A stretch of 64,000 nucleotides of DNA from an uncultured Ruminiclostridium sp. (GCA_910579265.1 CAJTTE010000015.1:1-64000), one strand, 5' to 3'; counted from the stretch's first letter, positions 1-8,925 are shown. Numbers and translations: made by a program. Notes: generated by a model not told the origin, from the sequence alone.

Positions 1-66
1 GCATCCTTGCCGAGCTTTGGGCGGCCGCTTTACCGCTTCCTTGCGGGATATTTCTCATTTAGATAA
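1..66 (+). other. Possible C-terminal tail of a CDS cut by the window edge
   Basis: The first frame stays open for 21 codons and ends in a TAA at 64-66. It could be the tail of a gene that begins before the window. No motif is recognisable in so short a stretch, and a non-coding origin is equally possible. A perfect 10-bp palindrome follows at 143-165, which could end such a transcript although no T-run follows it. Confidence 0.2.
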
Positions 67-142
67 GGCGGGTTGCAGAAACGTTTTTGAGTGCGGGGTT
101 ATTTTCTCTCAGCTTTTCAATATTTATTCAGCACTTTATAAG

Positions 143-165
143 TCTGAGCATATTTTATGCTCAGA
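143..165. terminator. 10-bp perfect hairpin before the GH43 promoter
   Basis: The arms TCTGAGCATA and TATGCTCAGA enclose a 3-nt loop. No U-tract follows on either strand, so it is a weak terminator candidate for whatever lies upstream of the window. Confidence 0.3.
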
Positions 166-208
166 TATAAAAAACAGTAATTCGCTTACGGAAAACAAAA
201 TATTCTGA

Positions 209-237
209 TTGACAAACCGAAAAAAATAATATAGAAT
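209..237 (+). promoter_or_regulatory. Sigma-A type promoter for the GH43 gene
   Basis: TTGACA (209-214), a 17-bp spacer and TAGAAT (232-237). It lies about 100 bp before the chosen start codon and points into the GH43 gene. Confidence 0.65.
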
Positions 238-335
238 AATCTTAATAAAAAATCACCCGTTAAATACCGGTTAAGCTGTTGGAAAATACCGAATTCATAG
301 ACATACAATATCAAAATTGCCGAAAGGAAGTATTA

Positions 336-1835
336 ATGAAGTACTACAATCCTGTTATAAAAGGCTTTTATCCGGATCCGAGCATTTGCAGTGACGGGGA
401 TTATTTTTACCTCGTTTGCAGCAGCTTTCAGTTTTTCCCCGCTTTGCCGCTGTTCAGAAGTAAAAATTTGACGCATTGGGAACAGATCGGACACTGCATT
501 ACAAGAAAAAGCCAGCTTGATCTTACAGACATTGCTCCCTCCGGAGGAATATTCGCCCCGACAATCCGTTATCACAGCGGCAGATTTTATGTTGTTGTTA
601 CCGATACCAGCGGCTGCGGTAATTTTTATGTTTATACCGACGACATTAACGGCGAATGGTCTGACCCCGTCCTTGTAAACAGAGGAGGTATTGATCCTTC
701 ACTGCTTTTCGACGGTGATAAGACATATTTTATGAGCAACGGAGAGGATGATTTCGGCGAAAACGGAATTTCCCTGTGCGAGATAGATATTGAAACCGGT
801 AAGGTATTATCCCCCTGTAAATGTATTTCAAAGGGTACGGGAGGACGTTTCATCGAAGCGCCCCACCTTTACCATATAGGCGATTATTATTACCTTATGG
901 TGGCGGAGGGCGGTACGGAATACGGGCATACAGAGTGCCTTCTGAGAAGCAAAACCCCTTTTGGCGAATATGAAAGCTGCCCGTACAATCCAATTCTCAC
1001 CAACAGGCACCTTGGAGGATATATTATTCAGGGCGCCGGACATGCCGATATCATTGAAGATAAAAACGGCCAGTGGTGGATGGTCAATCTCGGGTTCCGA
1101 CAGATACACCAGTGGAGACAGTTTCATCATCTCGGAAGAGAAGTTTTTTTAGAGCCTGTTTACTGGCAGGAGGACGGCTGGTTCAAGGTAGGCGCGGACG
1201 GTACGAGCAGACATGTTTTTGAGGTAAACGAGAATGGCTGTACCTATCCTGACGAGCCCGTTTTATATCCCGAAAGCAGATGGGATCTTGATCCGAAAAC
1301 GGCATGCTTTATAAGATGCCCGGATTATGAGAATTACCGGTTTGACGGGAATAAGGTTTTTCTCAAAGGCTGTGACCAAAAACTTTCGGGCAAGGGAAAT
1401 GTAACCTTTGCCGGAGACATACAGAGAGAGTTTTACTGCACCGCAGAGGTAAATATAAACGGCGAAACTCTGGGAGACATGACACGCTGCGGCATTACCG
1501 CATATATGGATGAAAACAATCACTATGATTTATCCGTCATAAGGGCGGAGTGCGGTTATAAAATATCCGGAGTGATCAACATCGGCGGAGTCAAGCTGAG
1601 ATCCAAGGAGATCAAGATCCAGGACAGCCGCATAAAACTTAAAATTGACGCAGAACCTCAATTATACAAGCTTCTTGCTTTTAACGGAAATGCATGGGAT
1701 ATGCCCGCCAGCATGGAGTCCAAATATTTAAGCAGCGAGGTGTGTGAAGGGTTTACAGGTGTAGTTATAGGAATTTTTTGTGAAGACGAGAGTGAAGATC
1801 CGCAGTTTGCGGAGTTTGAGATAAAGCAGATATGA
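336..1835 (+). CDS. GH43 beta-xylosidase / alpha-L-arabinofuranosidase
   Basis: Probably removes xylose or arabinose residues from the non-reducing ends of xylo-oligosaccharides by inversion. The N-terminal five-bladed propeller opens with the motif FYPDPS (catalytic base Asp14), has GIDPS (pKa-modulating Asp120) and FIEAPHLY (general acid Glu174). The stretch SSFQFFPALPLF followed by QLDL is typical of the GH43_11/12 beta-xylosidases. The last ~190 residues form the usual C-terminal beta-sandwich. There is no signal peptide, so the enzyme is probably cytoplasmic and acts on imported oligosaccharides. I chose ATG 336 because AGGAAG precedes it by the right distance and the domain begins directly afterwards; the frame is open back to a TTG at 279. 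It is monocistronic, with its own promoter at 209-237. Substrate preference cannot be decided from sequence alone. Confidence 0.9.
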   Translation: MKYYNPVIKGFYPDPSICSDGDYFYLVCSSFQFFPALPLFRSKNLTHWEQIGHCITRKSQLDLTDIAPSGGIFAPTIRYHSGRFYVVVTDTSGCGNFYVYTDDINGEWSDPVLVNRGGIDPSLLFDGDKTYFMSNGEDDFGENGISLCEIDIETGKVLSPCKCISKGTGGRFIEAPHLYHIGDYYYLMVAEGGTEYGHTECLLRSKTPFGEYESCPYNPILTNRHLGGYIIQGAGHADIIEDKNGQWWMVNLGFRQIHQWRQFHHLGREVFLEPVYWQEDGWFKVGADGTSRHVFEVNENGCTYPDEPVLYPESRWDLDPKTACFIRCPDYENYRFDGNKVFLKGCDQKLSGKGNVTFAGDIQREFYCTAEVNINGETLGDMTRCGITAYMDENNHYDLSVIRAECGYKISGVINIGGVKLRSKEIKIQDSRIKLKIDAEPQLYKLLAFNGNAWDMPASMESKYLSSEVCEGFTGVVIGIFCEDESEDPQFAEFEIKQI

Positions 1836-2120
1836 TCGTTTGTAATAAAAACAATAATTGGGCTGCGAACAGCTATTGCATGATGATTTCAAGATCCGGT
1901 CAATATTCTTGATATCCGTTTTGTTACCGATGCGTCCTGCACCGCCCGGACTAATATTCCGAGACTATACGCCTCGTCAGGACGAATAGATAAAAATACC
2001 GAGCCAATGCTAATGCTGACAAATTTCATGCAAGACGGCGGAAAAACAAGGCGCACTTTGCGCAAATCCGATATATAGTCGTTTTACGGCGCCGCCATGA
2101 ATATAAAGAGAGGTTATATC
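1836..2120. other. Intergenic region without recognisable gene
   Basis: About 285 bp between the GH43 and methyltransferase genes. I see no convincing ORF, tRNA, terminator or member of the repeat families found elsewhere in the window. Confidence 0.5.
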
Positions 2121-2891
2121 ATGTCTCAATGGAATTCGGAGCAATATTTAAAATTTACCGTGCAGAGAACTCAGCCCGCCGTTGATCTGGCGAAAAGAAT
2201 CACAGGCGTACAGCCTGAAAAAATACTTGATATCGGCTGCGGCCCCGGAAACAGTACGGCAGTTTTAAAGAAAAGCTTTCCCGGCGCATATATATTGGGT
2301 GTTGATAATTCCGAGAATATGATAAGAAAAGCAAAGGAAACCTATACCGGTATAGATTTCCGTATCTGCGACGCAACGGCTGAATTAGATGCGCTTGATA
2401 CATATGATGTAGTTTTTTCAAATGCATGCCTTCAATGGATCCCAAATCACAGGGAATTTATTCCCTTGCTCTTTAATAAGCTGAACAAAAACGGAGTTCT
2501 TGCCGTACAAATCCCAATGAACGGGCAAGAGCCGCTGTTTAAAATAATCGATGATATTGTTTCCCAGCCGGAGCGGGGATTTTCCTCAATGAATATCGAA
2601 ACGAACGAAACCTTGCGGCCTGAGGAATATTTTGATATCCTTTCTTCCTGCACGGATATCTTTGAGCTCTGGGAAACGGTTTATTATCACAGAATGCCTT
2701 CGTTCCAGGCAATGACCGAATGGGTAAAGGGAACAAGATTAAGGCCGTATATCAATGCTTTGGACGAGGAAAAAGCCAAATGCCTTGAAAATGATATTGT
2801 CAAACGTGCCGCCGGGATTTACGACGTACAGGAAAACGGAGAAATAATATTCAAGTTCAGAAGATTTTTCTTTACTGCATCAAAACGATAA
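2121..2891 (+). CDS. tam: SAM-dependent methyltransferase, trans-aconitate methyltransferase-like
   Basis: A class I methyltransferase of 256 residues. The SAM-binding motif I is ILDIGCGPGNST near residues 40-50, followed by GVDNSENM (acidic loop at the end of strand 2) and the ANACLQWIPNH region that is characteristic of trans-aconitate 2-methyltransferase. The opening SQWNSEQYLKF also matches that family. Tam esterifies trans-aconitate, a by-product that inhibits aconitase. The frame opens at 2097, but ATG 2121 has AGAGAGG just before it and gives the canonical family N-terminus. The following GH13 gene starts 15 bp after this stop, so the two are probably co-transcribed, although no functional link is evident. 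Family membership is firm; the exact substrate is inferred. Confidence 0.8.
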   Translation: MSQWNSEQYLKFTVQRTQPAVDLAKRITGVQPEKILDIGCGPGNSTAVLKKSFPGAYILGVDNSENMIRKAKETYTGIDFRICDATAELDALDTYDVVFSNACLQWIPNHREFIPLLFNKLNKNGVLAVQIPMNGQEPLFKIIDDIVSQPERGFSSMNIETNETLRPEEYFDILSSCTDIFELWETVYYHRMPSFQAMTEWVKGTRLRPYINALDEEKAKCLENDIVKRAAGIYDVQENGEIIFKFRRFFFTASKR

Positions 2892-2906
2892 AAAGGAGGC
2901 CTTCAT

Positions 2907-4457
2907 ATGCCAAAGTGGCTTGATAATGCGGTTTTTTATGAAATTTACCCTCAATCCTTCATGGATTCCAACGCAGACGGGATCGGTGATATCCGGGGGA
3001 TAATCTCAAAGCTGGATTACATTGAGGGGCTTGGGTGCAATGCCCTGTGGATCAATCCATGCTTTGTTTCACCCTTTACCGACGCCGGATACGATGTGGC
3101 GGATTATTGTACCGTTGCTCCGAGATACGGGACAAATGATGATCTGAAAACTCTTTTCGAAGAGCTTCACAAAAGAGGAATGCATGTTCTTCTTGATCTT
3201 GTTCCGGGGCATACCTCGGTGGAGCACAAATGGTTCAAGGAATCCATGGATCCGGAAGAAAATGTGTATACTCACCGCTATGTATGGACGGACAGTATCT
3301 GGGAAAGCCCCGAGGGCATGAATAATATACGGGGTATTTCCCAACGCGACGGCTGCTGCGGAGTAAATTTCTTTTCCACTCAGCCCGCACTCAACTACGG
3401 CTTTTATAATAAAACACGACCCTGGCAGATGTCCCCGGATGATCCCGCGCCTACCGCTACTTTGGATGCCATGATAAGTGTTATGCGGTTCTGGCTCAAA
3501 ATGGGCTGCGACGGTTTCCGGGTGGATATGGCGGCTTCTCTTGTCAAGAATGACGAGGAAGGAAAAGGCAACATCGCCCTCTGGAAAAAGGTAAGGACAT
3601 TTCTCGATAAAGAATTTCCCGAAGCTGCCATGGTTTCCGAATGGGGTGAGCCGGATAAGTCTTTAGAAGGCGGATTTCATATGGATTTCCTGCTTCATTT
3701 CGGTCCTTCCCATTATAATGATCTCTTTCGCTGTGACGAGCCTTTTTTCAGCAAAAGAGGAAATGGAAGCATAGCGGCTTTTGCGGATACGTACAAGAAA
3801 AACTATGAAAAAACAGGCGGCAAGGGGCTTATATGTATTCCTTCCGGCAACCACGATATGGACAGATTGGCACGAAAATTCGATACCGGGGAGCTCAAAA
3901 TCTGCTTCGCTTTTCTTTTGTCAATGCCGGGAGCGCCGTTTATTTACTACGGCGATGAGATAGGAATGAGATATATTGAAGGTCTTATCTCGGTGGAAGG
4001 CGGATTCGGGCGTACCGGCTCACGGTCTCCTATGCAATGGAATGACGGAGTAAATGCGGGCTTCAGTTCGGCTGCATTTGAAAAATTGTATATCCCTATA
4101 GATCCTTTTCCCGACAGGCCTACTGCCGAAAAAAACATAAATGATGAAAACTCGCTTTACAATGAGATAAAGAGACTTATTCGGATCAGGCAGTCGCACA
4201 CTGCTCTTCAAAGCAAAGGAAAAATCGAATTTGTATATGCGCAGGAGAACGCTTATCCTTTGGCTTATATAAGGAGCGATGATAGAGAAAAAATACTTGT
4301 GATCATCAATCCTTCGGATAAGGAATGCGGATTTGATTTTAACGGCGCCGGACAGGAGCTTTTATATACGAACGGAATCGTTAAAATAAGCGAAGGAAGA
4401 ATCTGCGCCTCACCTCAAAGCGCTGCTTTCATAAAATTAGACCGCGTTCACATATAA
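2907..4457 (+). CDS. GH13 alpha-glucosidase / alpha-amylase family protein
   Basis: A 516-residue retaining alpha-glucan hydrolase with the (beta/alpha)8 barrel starting at residue 5 (FYEIYPQSF). The catalytic residues are visible: nucleophile Asp207 in GFRVDMAA, acid/base Glu245 in VSEWGE and the transition-state Asp317 in GNHDMD. The motif RTGSRSPMQW near residue 375 is shared with alpha-glucosidases and trehalose synthases of GH13. There is no signal peptide, so a cytoplasmic oligosaccharide hydrolase is likely. AAAGGAGG precedes the ATG. The last few codons and the stop lie inside the left inverted repeat of a small mobile repeat (starting near 4436), so the natural C-terminus may have been altered by that insertion. 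Substrate (maltose-type or isomaltose-type) is not determined. Confidence 0.88.
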   Translation: MPKWLDNAVFYEIYPQSFMDSNADGIGDIRGIISKLDYIEGLGCNALWINPCFVSPFTDAGYDVADYCTVAPRYGTNDDLKTLFEELHKRGMHVLLDLVPGHTSVEHKWFKESMDPEENVYTHRYVWTDSIWESPEGMNNIRGISQRDGCCGVNFFSTQPALNYGFYNKTRPWQMSPDDPAPTATLDAMISVMRFWLKMGCDGFRVDMAASLVKNDEEGKGNIALWKKVRTFLDKEFPEAAMVSEWGEPDKSLEGGFHMDFLLHFGPSHYNDLFRCDEPFFSKRGNGSIAAFADTYKKNYEKTGGKGLICIPSGNHDMDRLARKFDTGELKICFAFLLSMPGAPFIYYGDEIGMRYIEGLISVEGGFGRTGSRSPMQWNDGVNAGFSSAAFEKLYIPIDPFPDRPTAEKNINDENSLYNEIKRLIRIRQSHTALQSKGKIEFVYAQENAYPLAYIRSDDREKILVIINPSDKECGFDFNGAGQELLYTNGIVKISEGRICASPQSAAFIKLDRVHI

Positions 4458-4775
4458 CCGAAATTTCGAGCAAGAAATTGCCGCAGATGAGGCAATTTTT
4501 TGCGGTAGTACTCGGAGCTTTCAAAAAAATTTAAGGCAACACCGCACAATGATTGCGTGTGAATTGCGCAGTCAGAATTTTCGTCAGCTTGCATAAATTC
4601 GACGCAGGAACACTGACGTATTTCAAGGAGAATTTGTGTAAGATAAAGGAAAATATGCAAGCAAGCCTCACGAAAGCCGTCAGGCGGTCATTGTGCGGTA
4701 TCGCCTTAAGGGAATATACGGTAAAATTCTACGAAAAGACATGTGCCGATCTTTATGTGAATATGCTTTAAAGCA
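4436..4775. repeat. Family D inverted-repeat element interrupted by a family A element
   Basis: The left end (TTAGACCGCGTTCACATA) matches the left ends at 46035 and 48503; the right end (TTTATGTGAATATGCTTTAA) matches the right end near 52457. Between them, the body matches the copy at 52288-52457, except that a whole 179-bp family A element sits at 4531-4709. This is a nested insertion, so the family D copy is the older of the two. Confidence 0.75.
4531..4709. mobile_element. Family A foldback element, copy 1 (~180 bp)
   Basis: Bounded by TTAAGGCAACACCGCACAAT and its near-complement ending GCCTTAA (22-bp inverted repeats). A second pair of arms inside (around TCGTCAGCTTGCATAAATTC) makes almost the whole unit one long imperfect palindrome. 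No protein is encoded. Other copies are at 6105, 16338, 44644 and 58474. MITE-like by structure; the mobilising transposase is not in the window. Confidence 0.8.
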
Positions 4776-4966
4776 TATCTGAAAATAAAGAAGTCATATA
4801 ATGTTTACGGTTTCAAAAAACGGAGGAATACGAGAGCGTTTTGCAGTTATCTATTGGGGAAAACCGCCCGCGTTCTCTGACGCAGAAGGCTTTTTCTGTC
4901 AATAGAAATTGTTAAAATCTCGTTTTTCAAATCATTATCAAAAAATGCAAAGGAAGGTACTAAGCT

Positions 4967-6076
4967 ATGATCATGAAGCCCTACAAAAACATTTCTCTTT
5001 CTCGCCTCGGAATGGGAAATATGAGACTTCCGCTCCGCACCGACCTTGAGGGAAGTCCTATCGACCGTGAAAAAGCGCAGGAAATCATTGACTGCGCAAT
5101 GAGCGGCGGCATAAATTATTATGATACCGCCTATGTTTATAACAGCGGTGATTCGGAGAAATTTCTCGGAGAGGCAATGTCAAAATACCCAAGGGAGAGC
5201 TACTGCCTTGCAACAAAATTTAATATCGGCGCAAACCCGGATTATAAAGCTGTTTTTGAAGAACAGTGCAACCGACTTAACACGGATCATTTTGATTTTT
5301 ATCTTGTCCATGCGGTTATGGATCATAATTATAAGAAGTATGAGGAAAGCGGCTGCATAGAATATTTCAAGGAGCTGAAAAAACAGGGGAAAATACGCTA
5401 TTTAGGTTTTTCCAACCATGCAAGCCCCGATATACTGAAGTATTTCCGCGACCTTTACGAATGGGATTTTATACAGCTTCAGCTTAACTATTATGATTGG
5501 CAGTACGGTACCGCCAAAAGCGAATATGATATTTGCGCCGAGAAAAAAATCCCCGTTATCGTGATGGAACCGGTGCGAGGCGGAAGGCTTGCTTCACTTA
5601 CACCTGAGGCGGATGAATTGCTGAAATCAGCTCACCCAAGCTGGAGCATCGCATCTTGGGCTTTAAGATGGGTAAAAAGTCTGCCGCAGGTTCAGGTTGT
5701 GCTGAGCGGTATGTCGGATATGGAACAGATACGCGATAATATCAGTACGTTCGGGGAAGCCGACGAGCTGTCAGCAGATGATACAAAGCTGCTTATGAAG
5801 GCCTGCGATATGTTCAGGAACCAGATGCAGGTACCTTGCACAGCCTGCCGTTACTGCTGTGACGAATGCCCCGCAAAAATCGATATACCCAATATACTTA
5901 TGATTTACAATAACTACCGTTTAAGCGGAGATTGGGTTTTGGACGGCTTGAAGAGCTCCGATAAGCCCGGACCTGCGGACTGCATCGGATGCAAAAAATG
6001 TACCGGGCACTGTCCTCAGGGAATAGACGTACCGAAAATCATGGATGAGCTGAAGGTAAAGCTCGCAGATAAATAA
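4967..6076 (+). CDS. Aldo/keto reductase with C-terminal 2x[4Fe-4S] ferredoxin domain
   Basis: The first ~290 residues form an AKR barrel: the catalytic Asp and Tyr are in YYDTAYVYN, the Lys is in ATKFN and the His in DFYLVHA. The C-terminal ~80 residues hold two ferredoxin motifs, CTACRYCCDECP and CIGCKKCTGHCP. This arrangement is a known family of clostridial and archaeal oxidoreductases that probably couple NAD(P)H-dependent carbonyl reduction to a ferredoxin-type electron carrier; the physiological substrate is unknown. AGGAAGG lies 10 bp before ATG 4967; an in-frame ATG at 4973 is the only close alternative. The gene stands alone, with foldback elements on both sides. Confidence 0.9.
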   Translation: MIMKPYKNISLSRLGMGNMRLPLRTDLEGSPIDREKAQEIIDCAMSGGINYYDTAYVYNSGDSEKFLGEAMSKYPRESYCLATKFNIGANPDYKAVFEEQCNRLNTDHFDFYLVHAVMDHNYKKYEESGCIEYFKELKKQGKIRYLGFSNHASPDILKYFRDLYEWDFIQLQLNYYDWQYGTAKSEYDICAEKKIPVIVMEPVRGGRLASLTPEADELLKSAHPSWSIASWALRWVKSLPQVQVVLSGMSDMEQIRDNISTFGEADELSADDTKLLMKACDMFRNQMQVPCTACRYCCDECPAKIDIPNILMIYNNYRLSGDWVLDGLKSSDKPGPADCIGCKKCTGHCPQGIDVPKIMDELKVKLADK

Positions 6077-6104
6077 TAAAAAGCGGAGCATGCCGCAAAT
6101 ATTT

Positions 6105-6281
6105 TTAAGGCAACACCGCACAATGATTTCGAGTGAATTGCGCCAGATATTTCGTCAGCTTTCATAAATTCGAGGCAGGAATACTGACGTATTTCAAGGA
6201 GAATTTGTGTAAGCTGACGGAATATATGCAAGCAAGCCGCACGCAAAGCCGTCAGGCGGTCATTGTGCGGTATTGCCTTAA
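6105..6281. mobile_element. Family A foldback element, copy 2
   Basis: TTAAGGCAACACCGCACAAT at the left and TATTGCCTTAA at the right enclose a body nearly identical to copies 1 and 3. It lies 28 bp after the stop of the aldo/keto reductase gene, where its palindrome may also affect the mRNA 3' end. Confidence 0.8.
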
Positions 6282-6777
6282 AATGTCCTTAGCAAACCTC
6301 AGTAATGATATGACGGCTTAAAAAATCATATCAGACGATAAGGCACGCTAAGGACATAAAAATATACACGGCATAAATCCCGCTTTTAAAATCTGTTCAA
6401 ACAGGAAAGGGGCGCGGAGCTTCAAGCAGATTTTACCAAAGGCAAGGTAAATTTTTTCAGGATCGTCGGCGCAAGGATGCGCAGGCAGCAGAGCAAATGA
6501 AGAAACGCAAGTCATCGGCAAAATATGCCGAAAGGACGCGTGCCAATTCCTATACGGACAGGTTCTTATTTCTGTATTCATTCAGATCAGGACATATCAT
6601 AAAACAAAGAAATCCGTACGATTATGCTAAAGTGCGACGTTTTTAAGGAAAATTGCGGAGAAATACTAAGGTATCTCGCAGTTGTTCCTTTGGGTTGCTA
6701 TCGGAATTTTTTGACCCGGACAGCGTCCGCTTTTAGTAGTAATATTGCAGTCTGCGGATCTTATGATAGCCCCAAGA
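6282..6777. repeat. Gene-free stretch with a degenerate family C element (~6596-6772)
   Basis: No ORF here looks genuine. From about 6596 to 6772 the sequence resembles the family C repeats (GCTAAAGTGCGACG, CTTTGGGTTGCTATCGG, AGCGTCCGC, TTAGTAGTAATA), but both ends are decayed. The stretch 6300-6595 holds only a short palindrome (TGATATGA / TCATATCA) and nothing else I recognise. Confidence 0.5.
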
Positions 6778-7320
6778 CTACTCTTCCATCTGTTTGGAAA
6801 AATACATTGCCGCAGCCTGTACCAGAGCCGTTTGTTCCGGACTGGCATATTCGGCTCCTTCACCGTCAAGCATCATTACCGCACCGTTTACGTCACCCTG
6901 AGAAATAATCGGAGCGCAGACTATAGCGTATTTATTCACACCCTCTATGGGCATAAGCCGATTATCCTCGTATGAACGATAAATATGGCTTTTACGCTGT
7001 TCGATAAGATCTTCAAGCGATCCGGAAACACGGCGTTCAAGAACCTCTTTTTTCTGCATTCCGGAAACGGCTATTATATGATCCCTATCGCAGATCGCCG
7101 CAGGACAGCCGCCTATTTTAGACAGCACCTCGGCATACTGTGTCGCTATTGAAGATATTTCCCCTATGGGCGAGTATTTTTTGAATATTACCTCACCCTC
7201 GGCATTTGTAAAAATTTCCAAAGGATCGCCCTCTCTTATTCGCATTGTACGGCGTATTTCCTTGGGAATAACAACCCTTCCCAAATCGTCAATCCTTCTG
7301 ACAATTCCTGTTGCTTTCAT
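6778..7320 (-). CDS. spoVT: Stage V sporulation protein T (AbrB-type regulator)
   Basis: Forespore transcription regulator that tunes sigma-G dependent genes in Bacillus and Clostridium. The N-terminal ~50 residues form the swapped-hairpin AbrB/SpoVT DNA-binding domain (MKATGIVRRIDDLGRVVIPKEIRRTM), and residues ~55-178 form a GAF-like domain (SKIGGCPAAICDRDHIIAVSG, ending in AAAMYFSKQMEE). The length of 180 aa matches the family closely. A purine-rich Shine-Dalgarno (GAAAGGAA) precedes the ATG. It is monocistronic; a degenerate family C repeat lies just past its stop. Confidence 0.95.
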   Translation of the reverse strand: MKATGIVRRIDDLGRVVIPKEIRRTMRIREGDPLEIFTNAEGEVIFKKYSPIGEISSIATQYAEVLSKIGGCPAAICDRDHIIAVSGMQKKEVLERRVSGSLEDLIEQRKSHIYRSYEDNRLMPIEGVNKYAIVCAPIISQGDVNGAVMMLDGEGAEYASPEQTALVQAAAMYFSKQMEE

Positions 7321-7664
7321 ATTTATAATTCATTCCTTTCGTTTGGCATTATTATTACAAAAAGCTTTTTCAAGCCTGTAGAGCTTACGGCTACATATGT
7401 CCTTCACATATGCTTTTAGTATTCTTTGCAAAACGTGGGAATTTATTCTTTGTTTTAAAATATAAAAAGCGAGAAAAAAGTACCGTATAACGAGCAGTTA
7501 TTATATGACAGAGTAATCCATAATCAGTAAAAAAATTTCAATACAGACTTACGTATACATATTTTCGCAAGAGACTTTTAATACAATGCGAATTAAGTAA
7601 AAACCGACAAGCCAAAGCTGCCGCATTTATAAACGCGGCAGCTTCTTACATATTCTTATTTTTA
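7321..7664. other. Intergenic region with terminator, otherwise empty
   Basis: This stretch holds the 5' region of spoVT and, at its left end, the terminator of the lipoprotein gene. I see no further gene. Confidence 0.5.
7612..7648 (-). terminator. Terminator of the protease-lipoprotein operon
   Basis: An 11-12 bp stem (GAAGCTGCCGC / GCGGCAGCTT) lies just after the lipoprotein stop, read on the minus strand. The U-rich tail on that strand is weak. Confidence 0.6.
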
Positions 7665-8267
7665 TCAAAGATCATATTTATCCAATATTTCATTGTAAAT
7701 ATTATCCTTAAAGCTGTCGCGGCGATAGACTCCGAGATCTTCGTATTCCGTAAGTCCGGTACGGCAATAAGAAGCGTTTTTTAAGGGATAGCGACCGTCA
7801 CTGTCCCCGGTGCAATAATAACAAGATTCCGAGTTATCTAATGGATCCATGAGAAAGAAAATCCAACTATCCCCTTTAAGCATAGGCGTCATTTCACTGA
7901 AGGTAACGAATTGATCTTCGTATACGCCGCAGCGATGGCCAAGCCTGATTTCGTCTCCTTCGCGGATATCTCCCGCAAATACTTTTTTCACTTTGACCGT
8001 ACTGTAGGAGTTCATGCCGGTAAGAATCTCTTTATTGAAATCATCGCTGTATGTAAGCTCCGATTCAGTCTGCGGGTCATCAACTATTTCACCTATTATA
8101 ATCAGATCGCTTTTGTTCTCGAGAGATTCCAAATCGTAATATGTTATCCGGTCAGCTTCTATATGTACAAATTCGAGCTTCGAATAAATGCCGGAGCTTT
8201 GAATGCAGGATGTAAACAATCCGGACAAAAAAACAAAAACCACAAACATCAATATTTTATTTCTCAT
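7665..8267 (-). CDS. Putative secreted lipoprotein, partner of the metzincin protease
   Basis: A 200-residue protein with an N-terminal signal and a lipobox (LFTSC, Cys at about residue 21), so it is probably anchored on the outer face of the membrane. The body contains a beta-rich segment (DLIIIGEIVDD, then YSTVKVKKVFAGDIREGDEIRL, then PMLKGDSWIFFL) typical of small uncharacterised clostridial lipoproteins; I do not recognise an enzymatic motif. Its start codon lies 2 bp after the stop of the metalloprotease gene and its Shine-Dalgarno (GGGGGGA) overlaps the protease's last codons, so the two are translationally linked. A role as inhibitor, immunity or processing partner of the protease is a guess from this context. 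Confidence 0.7.
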   Translation of the reverse strand: MRNKILMFVVFVFLSGLFTSCIQSSGIYSKLEFVHIEADRITYYDLESLENKSDLIIIGEIVDDPQTESELTYSDDFNKEILTGMNSYSTVKVKKVFAGDIREGDEIRLGHRCGVYEDQFVTFSEMTPMLKGDSWIFFLMDPLDNSESCYYCTGDSDGRYPLKNASYCRTGLTEYEDLGVYRRDSFKDNIYNEILDKYDL

Positions 8268-8268
8268 T

Positions 8269-8925
8269 TTAATCCCCCCACTTATATTTTAAGCAAGTTG
8301 AATCGTGCCAGGTAGTGCGCGGCGAAGGCGGTGTTTTCCCGGTTATGTCAGCGGCGCCCTGATTCATAACGGCATAAGGATATCCGTTTAAATTATGTCC
8401 GTAAACGGATGAATTTTTGGTCGGATGCGCCAGCTTTAACGAATGACCTACTTCATGGATAAATGTCTTCTGAGCAGACAGTAACGGATCACCTAAAGCT
8501 TTATATATATCCGGATCATTATTCATATAGATCATTACCGCCGACCAATCCGTATGAACAAAGGATGACGTAAGTCTTCCGGCAGCATCATAGGGACAGG
8601 TCTCTCCTACCGTACCGTCATTATATTTTTTCCCCAATACATGCATTACCTTAGAAGACGTAGATAAACCGCTTCCTTCCAAAAAATAAGAAACTTTAAC
8701 ATTGCCGCTTATATTGTTCCAATAGCTTATACACTTATATACATCGTTATTCAGAAGTTCCGTCTGAGCCGTTTCGGAAACTTTAAATGTTAATTCGGCT
8801 TTATCCGTTCCCACATATTTTCCTAAAAAAACTTCTCCGGAATGAACGGAAGCCGCCTGAACAGAAAGGACTAACGAAGACAATGCCACCGACCCTACCA
8901 ATACGGCGGCAATTATTTTTTTCAT
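8269..8925 (-). CDS. Secreted matrixin-like zinc metalloprotease (metzincin)
   Basis: A 218-residue protein with a Sec signal peptide (MKKIIAAVLVGSVALSSLVL, cleavage near QAA). The zinc-binding motif HEVGHSLKLAH fits the metzincin pattern HExxHxxxxxH, and the Met-turn follows as YAVMNQG about 25 residues later. Upstream lies a beta-sheet region (KVSYFLEGSG, then AVMIYMNND) like that of M10-family proteases. No propeptide cysteine switch is visible. It is the first gene of a two-gene operon with the lipoprotein downstream and has a consensus promoter at 8979-9007. A decayed second copy of its 5' end lies at 9081-9290. Substrate unknown; extracellular action is inferred from the signal peptide. 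Confidence 0.85.
   Translation of the reverse strand: MKKIIAAVLVGSVALSSLVLSVQAASVHSGEVFLGKYVGTDKAELTFKVSETAQTELLNNDVYKCISYWNNISGNVKVSYFLEGSGLSTSSKVMHVLGKKYNDGTVGETCPYDAAGRLTSSFVHTDWSAVMIYMNNDPDIYKALGDPLLSAQKTFIHEVGHSLKLAHPTKNSSVYGHNLNGYPYAVMNQGAADITGKTPPSPRTTWHDSTCLKYKWGD

Noticed and set aside
6348..6581. 77-codon minus-strand ORF
   Set aside because: Unusual composition, no Shine-Dalgarno and no recognisable family; likely chance.
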